From Actinoplanes regularis (lineage in GTDB: Bacteria; Actinomycetota; Actinomycetes; Mycobacteriales; Micromonosporaceae): a DNA stretch of 64,000 nucleotides. Both the position numbers and the translations under genes were made by a program. Location: NCBI RefSeq assembly GCF_900188005.1, contig NZ_FZNR01000001.1:620001-684000 (forward strand), given 5' to 3'. Below the pieces are notes generated by a model. The model made no database searches. It worked only from the letters and a program-made list of their open reading frames with translations, and was not told where the DNA came from. This document shows positions 34,589 through 41,820 of this stretch, one piece after another; the stretch's first letter is position 1; each line of letters starts with the position of its first letter.

Positions 34589-35370
34589 AGCGAGGCGCCG
34601 ACAGGCGGGACCGGCCCAGCGGCGGCGGCCGTCAGCGTGGCCATGATCCGGCGAACACCCGGCCCAGTGCTCCGGCCGCACGCCCGAGCGCAGCGACACA
34701 GAGGCGGATCGCGCCGCCCGGTGCAGGGCGGTCCGCGGGCCGTTCTGTGAGACAGGTCTTCTAATCGACGCCGCCTTGTTTGACGGCGGCGGCGACAAGG
34801 CCGTGATCCCGCCGGCACCGAAGGAAGCGATCGCCCGGCTGATTTTCGCCGCGACACGGGACGGCTGGTGAGCCAGGTCAATATGTGCGCGATCAGCTTC
34901 TTGAGCAGCTCGTAGGCGGCGTTGCCGACGATCCCGCCCAGAAGAGTAAGTGCGATCGAGATCGCCTGCTGCTTAACCGAGGTTCATGAGCTCGCGCTCC
35001 TTTCCGGAGCGATACTTGGTAGGAATCGCCCCGCACCGGGCCAGCACAGCCTCCACTGATCAGCGGCCCTTCGCCTGCAGAGACAGAATCAATGCCCCGG
35101 GCTTGCAGTCATCCCTCCAGTGATCGACTCGGCCCTCGGCCATACAGGCACACGCAAAGCCTAGGGCCGCCAAAGTCCACTGATCGCGTCAATCAGCCGA
35201 AAGGGGACGGTGACCCACGGCCCCGAGCCCGGCGAACAGCACCGCCGACGCAACGCGCCGTGCCCAGCCGACAGCAGATGAAGGCGCCGCCCGCGATCAC
35301 CGCGCTCTTCGAACAGGAACGCCCCGCCCGGAAGCACTCCGGAGCGGGGCTGTTTCTCCTGCCGGCCGCG
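34589..35370. other. gene-poor intergenic region
   Basis: No intact gene. A minus-strand stretch at about 34858-34980 encodes a plausible hydrophobic segment (ALTLLGGIVGNAAYELLKKL) but has no start in its own frame. Several short GATC-centred repeats (CCAGTGATCGACTCGGCC, CCACTGATCGCG) occur around 35118-35195. Codon bias is poor throughout and the region looks like decayed DNA. Confidence 0.5.
35321..35350 (-). terminator. terminator downstream of arfB
   Basis: GCCCCGC..CCGGA / TCCGG..GCGGGGC stem with a small loop, followed on the minus strand by a T-rich stretch (GTTCCTGTTC), about 20 bases after the arfB stop. Confidence 0.6.
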
Positions 35371-35793
35371 TCAGTCCATCTCTCCGCGGCGGTTGCGCTT
35401 GATCTGGGCTCGGCGCTTCTTCTCGCCGATGCGACGCTCGACCGATCCACGGGACGGTTTGGTCGGACGGCGCTGGCGCGGTGGTGGCGCGATGGCCTCG
35501 CCGACCCGCATGGCGAGGCGGGCCTCGGCGGCCTCGCGGTTGCGGAGCTGGGAACGGTGCTCGGACGCCGTGATGGTCAGCACGCCGTCGACCAGCCGGC
35601 TGCCGAGCCGTTCGACCGCCCGCTCCTTCAACGCGGGTGAGAGCAGGCTGGACGCGAGCAGGTTCCACGACAGCTCGACCCGCGAGTCGGTCGTGTTCAC
35701 GCCCTGGCCGCCGGGACCGCTGGAGCGCGAGAAGCGCCACGAAAGCTCGGCCTCGGGGATAGCCAGGCCGGGCCGGATCAGCACGTCGGCCAT
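35371..35793 (-). CDS. arfB: alternative ribosome-rescue factor / peptidyl-tRNA hydrolase ArfB
   Basis: 140 residues from the ATG at 35793, chosen over upstream starts because MADVLIRPGLAIPEAELSWRFSRSSGPGGQGVNTTDSRVELSWN is the family N-terminus. The GGQ motif (SGPGGQGVN) is intact, and the C-terminal tail is strongly basic (RRPTKPSRGSVERRIGEKKRRAQIKRNRRGE), the part that enters the empty mRNA channel of stalled ribosomes. It hydrolyses peptidyl-tRNA on non-stop ribosomes. A truncated second copy of its N-terminus overlaps its start. Confidence 0.92.
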   Translation of the reverse strand: MADVLIRPGLAIPEAELSWRFSRSSGPGGQGVNTTDSRVELSWNLLASSLLSPALKERAVERLGSRLVDGVLTITASEHRSQLRNREAAEARLAMRVGEAIAPPPRQRRPTKPSRGSVERRIGEKKRRAQIKRNRRGEMD

Positions 35794-35948
35794 GTGGTCC
35801 CCCTTGCAGAAAGCCGGACCCGCGAGCCGGTCGTGTGCACTCGTTGGCCGCCCGGACCACCGGAGCGGGAGAAACGCCACGAGAGCTCCGCCGCCGGGAT
35901 GGTCAGGCGGTCGTTCACCCGTACGTCCTCAAGCACGCCGCCCAGCAT
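35778..35948 (-). pseudogene. truncated duplicate of the ArfB N-terminal domain
   Basis: 56 codons from the ATG at 35948. Reads MLGGVLEDVRVNDRLTIPAA then ELSWRFSRSGGPGGQ and RVHTTGSRVRLSARG, closely matching residues ~5-45 of the neighbouring arfB, and keeps the GGQ motif. It then leaves homology and stops inside the arfB start region, lacking the helical and basic C-terminal parts. This looks like a partial tandem duplication or the remnant of a second paralogue. A ribosome-binding, hydrolysis-defective peptide is possible but unsupported. Confidence 0.6.
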
Positions 35949-36056
35949 CGCACCCGGGCAGGCCCGCCGCCATCCGGTTATAGATCGACTCCGGGAGAGA
36001 CGCCCAGAGCGAACGAACCCGCGCAGCGGGGCCGAAGCCCGGCGTTACAGGGCATG

Positions 36057-37388
36057 ATGGGTCGGGTGACGTCCCCAACCGCACCGGTCGCCACGACCGG
36101 GTATCCGTGGCCCATCGAAACCACGCGGCTGGCGAATGGCCTGCGTGTCGTCGTCAGCGAGGATCGGACCGCTCCGGTCGTCTGCGTCAATCTCTGGTAC
36201 GACGTCGGCTCCCGGCACGAACCGCCCGGTCAGACCGGTTTCGCCCACCTCTTCGAGCACCTGATGTTCGAAGGGTCGCAGCACGTCAAGAAGACCGAGC
36301 ACATGAAGCTCGTGCAGGGCAACGGCGGCTCGCTGAACGCCACGACCAACCCCGACCGGACGAACTACTTCGAGAGCATGCCCTCCGAGCATCTCGAGCT
36401 GGCGCTCTGGCTGGAGGCCGACCGGTTGGGCGGGCTGGTCCCGGCGCTCACCCAGGAGACTCTGGACAACCAGCGCGAGGTGGTCAAGAACGAGCGCCGC
36501 CAGCGGTACGACAACGTGCCGTACGGGGATGCGTGGCTGCGCCTGTTGCCGCTGCTCTACCCGCAGGGGCATCCGTACCATCACGCCACGATCGGGTCGA
36601 TGGAGGACCTGAACGCGGCGAGCCTCGACACCTTCAAGGCGTTCCACCAGCAGTACTACGCGCCGAACAACTGCGTGCTCACGGTCGCCGGGGACGCTTC
36701 ACCGGCCGAGGTGTTCGCGCTGGCCGAGAAGTACTTCGGGGCGATCGACACCGTGCCGGACATTCCACCGGCGCCGTCCGGGCACCTGGCCGGGCCGGCC
36801 GGCGAGCCGGCGCGGGAGACGGTCACCGCGGCGGTTCCGGCCCCGCGGATCTACCTTTCGCACCGGACCTACCCGTTCGGCTCGGCCGGCTACGACGCGA
36901 TCACCGTGCTCGCGACCGTGCTCGGCAGTGGCCGGGGCAGCCGGCTCTACCAGCGGCTTGCCGACGGCAAGCGGATCGCCCAGCCGGACTACATCGGGTC
37001 GTACGGCGTCGATCTGGCGCACGCGCCGGCCCCGCTGATCATCACGGCCACCGCGAAGGACGGCGTGGACGCCGGGACGCTGGAGGCCGGCCTCGTCGAG
37101 GTGGTCCAGAGCCTGATCGACGAGCCGGTCACCGAAGACGAGCTGAACCGGGCCAAGGCGCTGCTGACCACCAGCTGGTGGCGGCAGGTGTCCACGGTCG
37201 GCGGGCGGGCCGACACGCTGGGGCGGTACACCACCCAGTTCGGCGACCCGGCGACCGCCGGTCACCGCCTCCCGGCCTGGCAGGCGGTGACCGCCGACGA
37301 CATCACCGAGGCGGCCGTGAACACGCTTCAGCCGTCGTCCCGCGTCACCCTGACCTACCTGCCGGAGAAGTCCGGGGAGGAATCATGA
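36057..37388 (+). CDS. M16 family zinc metallopeptidase, catalytic subunit
   Basis: 443 residues; ATG ATG at 36054/36057. The inverted zinc motif HLFEHLMFEGS (HxxEH) is near residue 60 and the distal Glu lies in LALWLEADRLGGL about 75 residues later. The two-lobed M16B layout continues with RRQRYDNVPYGDAWLRLLPLLYPQGHPYHH and YYAPNNCVLTVAGD. It is likely the active half of a heterodimer with the next gene, with which it overlaps by ATGA. Its substrates may be small peptides or signal-like fragments; no signal peptide is seen, so it is cytoplasmic. Confidence 0.93.
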   Translation: MGRVTSPTAPVATTGYPWPIETTRLANGLRVVVSEDRTAPVVCVNLWYDVGSRHEPPGQTGFAHLFEHLMFEGSQHVKKTEHMKLVQGNGGSLNATTNPDRTNYFESMPSEHLELALWLEADRLGGLVPALTQETLDNQREVVKNERRQRYDNVPYGDAWLRLLPLLYPQGHPYHHATIGSMEDLNAASLDTFKAFHQQYYAPNNCVLTVAGDASPAEVFALAEKYFGAIDTVPDIPPAPSGHLAGPAGEPARETVTAAVPAPRIYLSHRTYPFGSAGYDAITVLATVLGSGRGSRLYQRLADGKRIAQPDYIGSYGVDLAHAPAPLIITATAKDGVDAGTLEAGLVEVVQSLIDEPVTEDELNRAKALLTTSWWRQVSTVGGRADTLGRYTTQFGDPATAGHRLPAWQAVTADDITEAAVNTLQPSSRVTLTYLPEKSGEES

Positions 37389-38725
37389 CCCTGATCACCA
37401 CCCGCCCGGCGCCCGGCACCGCTCGTCCGTACGCCTTCCCGGCGATCCACCGGGTCACCGCGCACGGCGGCACCGTGATCGCCGCCCACCTGCCCGGTCA
37501 GGTCCTGGCCACCGCGGTGCTGCTGCTGGACGCCAGCGGCGCCCGGGAGCCCGAGGGCCGCGAGGGCACCGCGACGGTGCTCGCCAAGTCCCTGGAGGAG
37601 GGCACGAAGAAGCGCGACTCGGCGGCGTACGCGCTGGCCCTGGAGGGGCTGGGCGCCGAGCTCTCGCCGTCGGTCGACTGGGACGCGTTCCGGGTCGGCG
37701 TCTCCGCCCCGGCACCGCGGCTGGCCGGCGCGGTGCGGCTGGCCGCCGAGGCCGCCCGCACCCCGAAGCTGGACCCCTCGGACGTGGCCCGGGTCCGCGA
37801 CGACGAGGTGACCGCGCTGCGGATGGACTGGGCGCAGCCGGGCCCGCGGGCCGACGCCGCGCTGCGCGCCGACCTGTTCGCCGCCGAGGGGCGGTACAGC
37901 CGGCCGCTGCACGGCGATCCGACGTCGGTGGCCGCGGTGACCGTCGACGACGTGCTCGCCTTCCACCAGGAGTGGATGCTCCGCCCGGGTGTGCTGCTGG
38001 TCGCCGGTGACCTGGACGGGCTGGACCTGGCCGAGCTGGCCGAGGCCGCGTTCGCGGACACCACCGGGCAGGCGCTGGCCCTGGACGCGCCGCTGCGCCT
38101 GAGCGTCCCGGCGAAACCGCGGGTGATCCTGGTGGACCGGCCCGGCTCGGTGCAGTCGACGCTGCGGATCGGGCATCGGGCGCCGGAGCGGGCCACCCCG
38201 GACTACGTGCCGATGACCCTCGCGGCGACGGTGCTCGGCGGGGCGTTCACCTCCCGGCTGAACCACCTGATCCGCGAGGTGAAGGGGTACACCTACGGCA
38301 TCCGGGGGTCGTACGCGATGACCCGCCGGGCCGGCCGTTTCGAGGTGGCCGCCGGGGTGCAGACCGCGGTGACCGGGCCGGCGATCCTGGACACGCTCGG
38401 CGAGATCCGGCGGACCCAGGCGGAGGGGGTGACCGAGGCGGAGCTGGAGGTGGCCCGTTCGTGGCGGGCCGGCCAGCTCTCGGTGGAGATGCAGACCCCG
38501 GGCGCGATCGCCGGTGCGCTGGCGTCGCTGGTCGTGCACGGCCTGCCGGACGACTACTACGAGACGCTCCGCCGGGAGTACCTGGAGGCGACGGTCGAGC
38601 AGGTGTCCGCTGCCGCCGGCCGGCATCTGGCGGTGGACGGCCTGACGCTGGTGGTCGAGGGCGACGGCGAGAAGATCAAGGCTGATCTGGCCGAGTTCGG
38701 TGACCTGACCGAAGCCACGGTCTGA
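37385..38725 (+). CDS. M16 family peptidase-like partner subunit (zinc motif lost)
   Basis: 446 residues, ATG overlapping the previous stop. It has the same fold as its neighbour, but the HxxEH position reads TATVLAKSLEEGT, so zinc cannot be held in the usual way. The glycine-rich and substrate-positioning segments of the second lobe are kept (LGGAFTSRLNHLIREVKGYTYGIRGSY). Paired active/inactive M16B subunits form the functional dimer in mitochondria-like and bacterial systems, and the coupled arrangement fits this. A terminator follows. Confidence 0.92.
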   Translation: MTLITTRPAPGTARPYAFPAIHRVTAHGGTVIAAHLPGQVLATAVLLLDASGAREPEGREGTATVLAKSLEEGTKKRDSAAYALALEGLGAELSPSVDWDAFRVGVSAPAPRLAGAVRLAAEAARTPKLDPSDVARVRDDEVTALRMDWAQPGPRADAALRADLFAAEGRYSRPLHGDPTSVAAVTVDDVLAFHQEWMLRPGVLLVAGDLDGLDLAELAEAAFADTTGQALALDAPLRLSVPAKPRVILVDRPGSVQSTLRIGHRAPERATPDYVPMTLAATVLGGAFTSRLNHLIREVKGYTYGIRGSYAMTRRAGRFEVAAGVQTAVTGPAILDTLGEIRRTQAEGVTEAELEVARSWRAGQLSVEMQTPGAIAGALASLVVHGLPDDYYETLRREYLEATVEQVSAAAGRHLAVDGLTLVVEGDGEKIKADLAEFGDLTEATV

Positions 38726-38735
38726 GCGGTCCGAA

Positions 38736-38764
38736 GGGGGTGTCACTCGACCAGTGACGCCCCC
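38736..38764 (+). terminator. terminator after the M16 pair
   Basis: GGGGGTGTCACT / AGTGACGCCCCC stem with a 5-base loop, eleven bases after the stop. Confidence 0.65.
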
Positions 38765-38794
38765 GGCTCGCCACGGACCGATAATCTCGCCGCC

Positions 38795-39805
38795 ATGACG
38801 ATCACCGACGCGCCGGCCGACGCGAGCCCGGCTGTCCGCGGCCGCCGGACCACGGTCACGGTCCTGCTCTGGTTGCTGCTGATTCCCGGCCTGGTGTGGA
38901 CGGTCTTCCGGCTCGGCGGCTGGGAGCCCGGGCGGTTGATCCAGCTGCTGGCTTTCACTCCGTACGTCGCGATCGGGTCCTTGATCCCCGCCGTGCTGGC
39001 CCTGGCCTGCCGGCGCTGGGCGGCGGGCGTGGTGGCGGCCCTGATCGCCGTCGTCCTGGCGGCGTGCGTCCTGCCGCGTGCCCTGCCCGACCTCGACAAG
39101 GGGGCGACCGCGGGCACCGAGGTGCGGCTGATGACGTCGAACCTGCTGTTCGGCACCGCGGACGCGGCGGATGTGGTCCGGCTGGTCCGGGAGAACGACG
39201 TGGCCGTGCTGGCGGTGCAGGAGTTGTCGCCGAGCGCGGTGACCCGGCTGGCCGCGGCCGGCCTCGGCGATCTGCTCCCCTACCACTCGCTGGCTGCGGA
39301 GCAGGGAGCCAGCGGCTCCGGACTGTATTCGCGGTTCCCGCTCACCGATCCCGGTTCGCGGCGCAACCCGGGCGGCTACCGCTTCCTTCAGACGTACGGG
39401 ACGATCGCGCCGGACGGCGCCTCGCCGGTGTTCGTCGAGTCGGTGCACCCGCTGGCCCCGGCCCTGCCGCAGTGGTTCGCCGGCTGGAGGAGCGACCTGG
39501 CGCATGAACCGCACTCGGACGGTGACAACCCGCGACGGATCCTGCTCGGTGACTTCAACTCGACGCTGGACCACGGAGCGCTGCGGGAGCTGATCTCGCA
39601 CGGTTACCGGGACGCGGCGGACACCGTGGGCAAGGGCCTGATCGGCTCCTGGGGGCCGTACGACGGTGACCTGATCCCGCCGGTCACGATCGATCATGTG
39701 CTGGCCGACGAGCAGATCGGAGTGAAGGACATCTCCGTGCACGGGGTCAAGGGTTCGGACCACCGCGCGGTGATCGCCACGCTGATCCTCCCGGCGGCGT
39801 CATGA
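38795..39805 (+). CDS. membrane-anchored endonuclease/exonuclease/phosphatase family protein
   Basis: 336 residues. Three hydrophobic helices occupy the first ~105 residues (TVTVLLWLLLIPGLVWTVF, LLAFTPYVAIGSLIPAVLAL, GVVAALIAVVLAACVL). The extracytoplasmic EEP domain then carries LMTSNLLFG, VLAVQEL (catalytic Glu), ILLGDFNSTLDH (Asp/Asn) and KGSDHRAVIATL (catalytic Asp-His). Such proteins hydrolyse phosphodiesters of nucleic acids, lipids or inositol phosphates. The stop overlaps the next ATG (ATGA). Confidence 0.9.
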   Translation: MTITDAPADASPAVRGRRTTVTVLLWLLLIPGLVWTVFRLGGWEPGRLIQLLAFTPYVAIGSLIPAVLALACRRWAAGVVAALIAVVLAACVLPRALPDLDKGATAGTEVRLMTSNLLFGTADAADVVRLVRENDVAVLAVQELSPSAVTRLAAAGLGDLLPYHSLAAEQGASGSGLYSRFPLTDPGSRRNPGGYRFLQTYGTIAPDGASPVFVESVHPLAPALPQWFAGWRSDLAHEPHSDGDNPRRILLGDFNSTLDHGALRELISHGYRDAADTVGKGLIGSWGPYDGDLIPPVTIDHVLADEQIGVKDISVHGVKGSDHRAVIATLILPAAS

Positions 39806-40338
39806 CCGTCACCCTCCGCCCGCTGTCCCTGGACGACGTGCCGGAACTGACCGAGGTACTGATCGCCAGCCGGGCGTATTTGACGCCGTGGGAGCCGGTC
39901 CGCGACGAGAGCTTCTTCACCCCCGACGGACAGGCGCAGGTCGTCGAGGAGGTCCTGCGCGCCGACAACCTCCTGCACCACGTGATCCTGGAGGACGGCG
40001 CGATCGCCGGCCGGATGAACCTGAGCGGCATCGTCCGCGGCCCGTTCCAGTCGAGCAGCCTGGGTTACTGGGTCGCCCCGTCACGGGCCGGGCGCGGGGT
40101 CGCGACGCTCGCGGTCGCCGAGGCGCTGCGGCTCGCCTTCACCGAGTACGACCTGCACCGGGTGGAAGCCTGCACGCTGCTGCACAACGAGCGGTCGCAG
40201 CGCGTACTGCTCAAGAGCGGTTTCGAGCGGATCGGGATGGCGCCGCGCTACCTGAAGATCGCCGGTGAGTGGCAGGACCACTACCTGTTCCAGATCGTCG
40301 CGGAAAACTGGTTGGGGTCCGCTCCTTCGGGCGAATAG
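39802..40338 (+). CDS. GNAT N-acetyltransferase, RimJ/RimL-like
   Basis: 178 residues. MTVTLRPLSLDDVPELTEVLIASRAYLTPWEP and the C-terminal FTEYDLHRVEACTLLHNERSQRVLLKSGFERIGMAPRYLKIAGEWQDHYLFQI are typical of RimJ/RimL ribosomal-protein acetyltransferases; the acetyl-CoA loop reads VAPSRAGRGVATLAV. It overlaps the EEP gene by four bases. The promoter and leader of the following ThrRS-like gene lie right at its 3' end. Confidence 0.9.
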   Translation: MTVTLRPLSLDDVPELTEVLIASRAYLTPWEPVRDESFFTPDGQAQVVEEVLRADNLLHHVILEDGAIAGRMNLSGIVRGPFQSSSLGYWVAPSRAGRGVATLAVAEALRLAFTEYDLHRVEACTLLHNERSQRVLLKSGFERIGMAPRYLKIAGEWQDHYLFQIVAENWLGSAPSGE

Positions 40339-40341
40339 CAT
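40312..40341 (+). promoter_or_regulatory. predicted promoter of the Thr leader and ThrRS paralogue
   Basis: TTGGGG (40312-40317), 18-base spacer, TAGCAT (40336-40341). A start six to seven bases further on falls at the A of the leader ATG (40348), so the leader mRNA would be leaderless. The promoter lies partly inside the end of the preceding GNAT gene. Confidence 0.45.
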
Positions 40342-40347
40342 CGCGCC

Positions 40348-40404
40348 ATGCACAGCAGCGCGTTCACGACCACGCCGGGACACCCCGGCGTCGAGTCGCG
40401 CTGA
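40348..40404 (+). CDS. Thr-codon leader peptide of the ThrRS paralogue
   Basis: 18 codons, ATG to TGA: MHSSAFTTTPGHPGVESR. Three successive threonine codons (ACG ACC ACG, 40366-40374) stand directly before a hairpin (40373-40390), and a second, stronger hairpin follows the stop (40411-40433). Thr codons in a short ORF directly before a threonyl-tRNA synthetase gene are the expected design of ribosome-mediated control by charged tRNA-Thr. Confidence 0.55.
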   Translation: MHSSAFTTTPGHPGVESR

Positions 40405-40433
40405 CTCACGGCCCCGGGCGATCCGCCTGGGGC
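40373..40433 (+). promoter_or_regulatory. candidate attenuator hairpins before the ThrRS paralogue
   Basis: Hairpin 1: CGCCGGG-acac-CCCGGCG (40373-40390), overlapping the last Thr codon. Hairpin 2: GCCCCGGGCG-atc-CGCCTGGGGC (40411-40433), ten pairs with one G-T. The 3' arm of hairpin 1 (CCCCGGCG) can instead pair with CGCCTGGGG of hairpin 2, giving mutually exclusive structures. There is no U-tract, so control may be at a U-less terminator or at translation. GC-rich DNA makes chance pairing a real concern. Confidence 0.45.
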
Positions 40434-40474
40434 ATCGGTGGGTCGCACGGGCATTTCCGCGAAGGAGATTCCTG

Positions 40475-41671
40475 ATGCACGACCACCGCAGACTCGGCCG
40501 CGAGCTGGACCTCTTCGACTCCGACCCGCTGATCGGCGCCGGCCTGCCGTTCTGGCTCCCGGCCGGTGCCGCCGCCCGCCGCGAGGTCGAGTCGTATCTC
40601 TACGAACTCGAGCGCCGCAACGGCTATCAGCACGTCTACTCGCCCGCCCTGGGCAAACGGCAGCTCTACGAGCTCTCCGGTCACCTGGCGAACTTCGCCG
40701 GCGACATGTTCCCGCCGATGCCGGTCGGCGACGACGAGTTGGTGCTGCGACCCAGCATGTGCCCGCACCACGCGCTGATCTTCAAGGCGCGGCAGCGGTC
40801 GTACCGGGAGTTGCCGTTGCGGATCGCCGAGCTGGGGCAGATGTACCGGCAGGAGCGCTCCGGCGTGCTCGGCGGGCTGTCCCGGGTGCGGTCGATCGCG
40901 CTCAACGACTCGCACGTCTTCTGCCCGCCGGATCAGGCGTCCGCCGAGGTCGCCGGGGTGCTGCGGCTGATGCGCGAGGCGCATGCCGCGCTCGGTCTGC
41001 GGCCGGCGTCGTTTCAGCTGTCGCTGCGCGGGCCGGGGAAGAAGTACGGCGGTCCGGACGCGGTGTGGGTGCGGGCGGAGGCGATGCTGCGGGACGCGCT
41101 CGCCGCCGAGGGGATCCCGTACGCCGAGGTGGCCGGTGAGGCCGCCTTCTACGGTCCGAAGATCGACGTGCAGGTGCTGGACGCGGCCGGCCGGGAGTGG
41201 ACCATCGCCACCGTCCAGATCGACTTCCATCAGCCGGAGCGGTTCGAGCTGTCGTTCGTCGACGCGTCCGGCGCCAAGGCCCGGCCGGTGATGGTGCACC
41301 GCAGCCTGGCGGGGTCGATGGAGCGGCTGTTCGGGCAGCTGATCGAGGAGCACGGCGGGGCGTTCCCGGTCTGGTACGCACCGGTGCAGGTGGCTGTGCT
41401 CCCGATCGCCGGGGCCCGGTCGTCGTTCGCCCAGGAGGCGATCGCCGCCGGACTGCGGGTCGAGGAGCGCTGGGACGGCTCCCTCGGGTCACGGATCCGA
41501 GCGGCCGCCAAGGTCCCGTACCTCGCGGTGATCGGCGCCCGGGAGGCCGCCGACGGCCTGGTCTCGCTCCGCCTGCGAGACGGCCGACAGCTGGACCCGA
41601 TGCCGGGGGCGGACGCGATCGCACTGATCAGCGCAGTCGCCGCTAACCATGGACACGCACTCCTGCCATAG
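40475..41671 (+). CDS. threonyl-tRNA synthetase paralogue lacking TGS and editing domains
   Basis: 398 residues (full-length ThrRS has ~640-690), with GAAGGAG eight bases before the ATG. It begins directly at the catalytic core (GRELDLFDSDPLIGAGLPFWLPAGAAARREVESYL). Class II motif 2 (MYRQERSGVLGGLSRVR) and motif 3 (VMVHRSLAGSMERLF) are intact, and the zinc ligands of ThrRS are present as Cys in SMCPHHALIF and His in NDSHVF and VMVHRS. An anticodon-binding domain follows (VQVAVLPIAGA...). Without editing it could mischarge serine. It may be a resistance isozyme against ThrRS inhibitors or a biosynthetic-type synthetase. Confidence 0.88.
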   Translation: MHDHRRLGRELDLFDSDPLIGAGLPFWLPAGAAARREVESYLYELERRNGYQHVYSPALGKRQLYELSGHLANFAGDMFPPMPVGDDELVLRPSMCPHHALIFKARQRSYRELPLRIAELGQMYRQERSGVLGGLSRVRSIALNDSHVFCPPDQASAEVAGVLRLMREAHAALGLRPASFQLSLRGPGKKYGGPDAVWVRAEAMLRDALAAEGIPYAEVAGEAAFYGPKIDVQVLDAAGREWTIATVQIDFHQPERFELSFVDASGAKARPVMVHRSLAGSMERLFGQLIEEHGGAFPVWYAPVQVAVLPIAGARSSFAQEAIAAGLRVEERWDGSLGSRIRAAAKVPYLAVIGAREAADGLVSLRLRDGRQLDPMPGADAIALISAVAANHGHALLP

Positions 41672-41687
41672 GCCCACTCTCACCAAA

Positions 41688-41789
41688 GGTGATTGCCGCC
41701 GGTGAGTTGGTGGCCGGTTTGCCGACGCCCGCGGGGTTTGCGGGCGGCGGGAAACCGGCCACCAACTCACCGGTTACCAGGCAATCACC
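41688..41789. repeat. long near-perfect palindrome between thrS paralogue and cimA
   Basis: Outer arms GGTGATTGCC (41688-41697) / GGCAATCACC (41780-41789), inner 22-bp arms beginning CCGGTGAGTTGG (41699-41720) and ending CCAACTCACCGG (41752-41773), and a central stem CGCCCGC / GCGGGCG (41726-41746) around GGGGTTT. It lies between two convergent genes and could terminate both, but it is far longer than a normal terminator. Confidence 0.85.
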
Positions 41790-41820
41790 CGCGGAGCGAA
41801 GCGAAGCCAACTAGCCGAGC

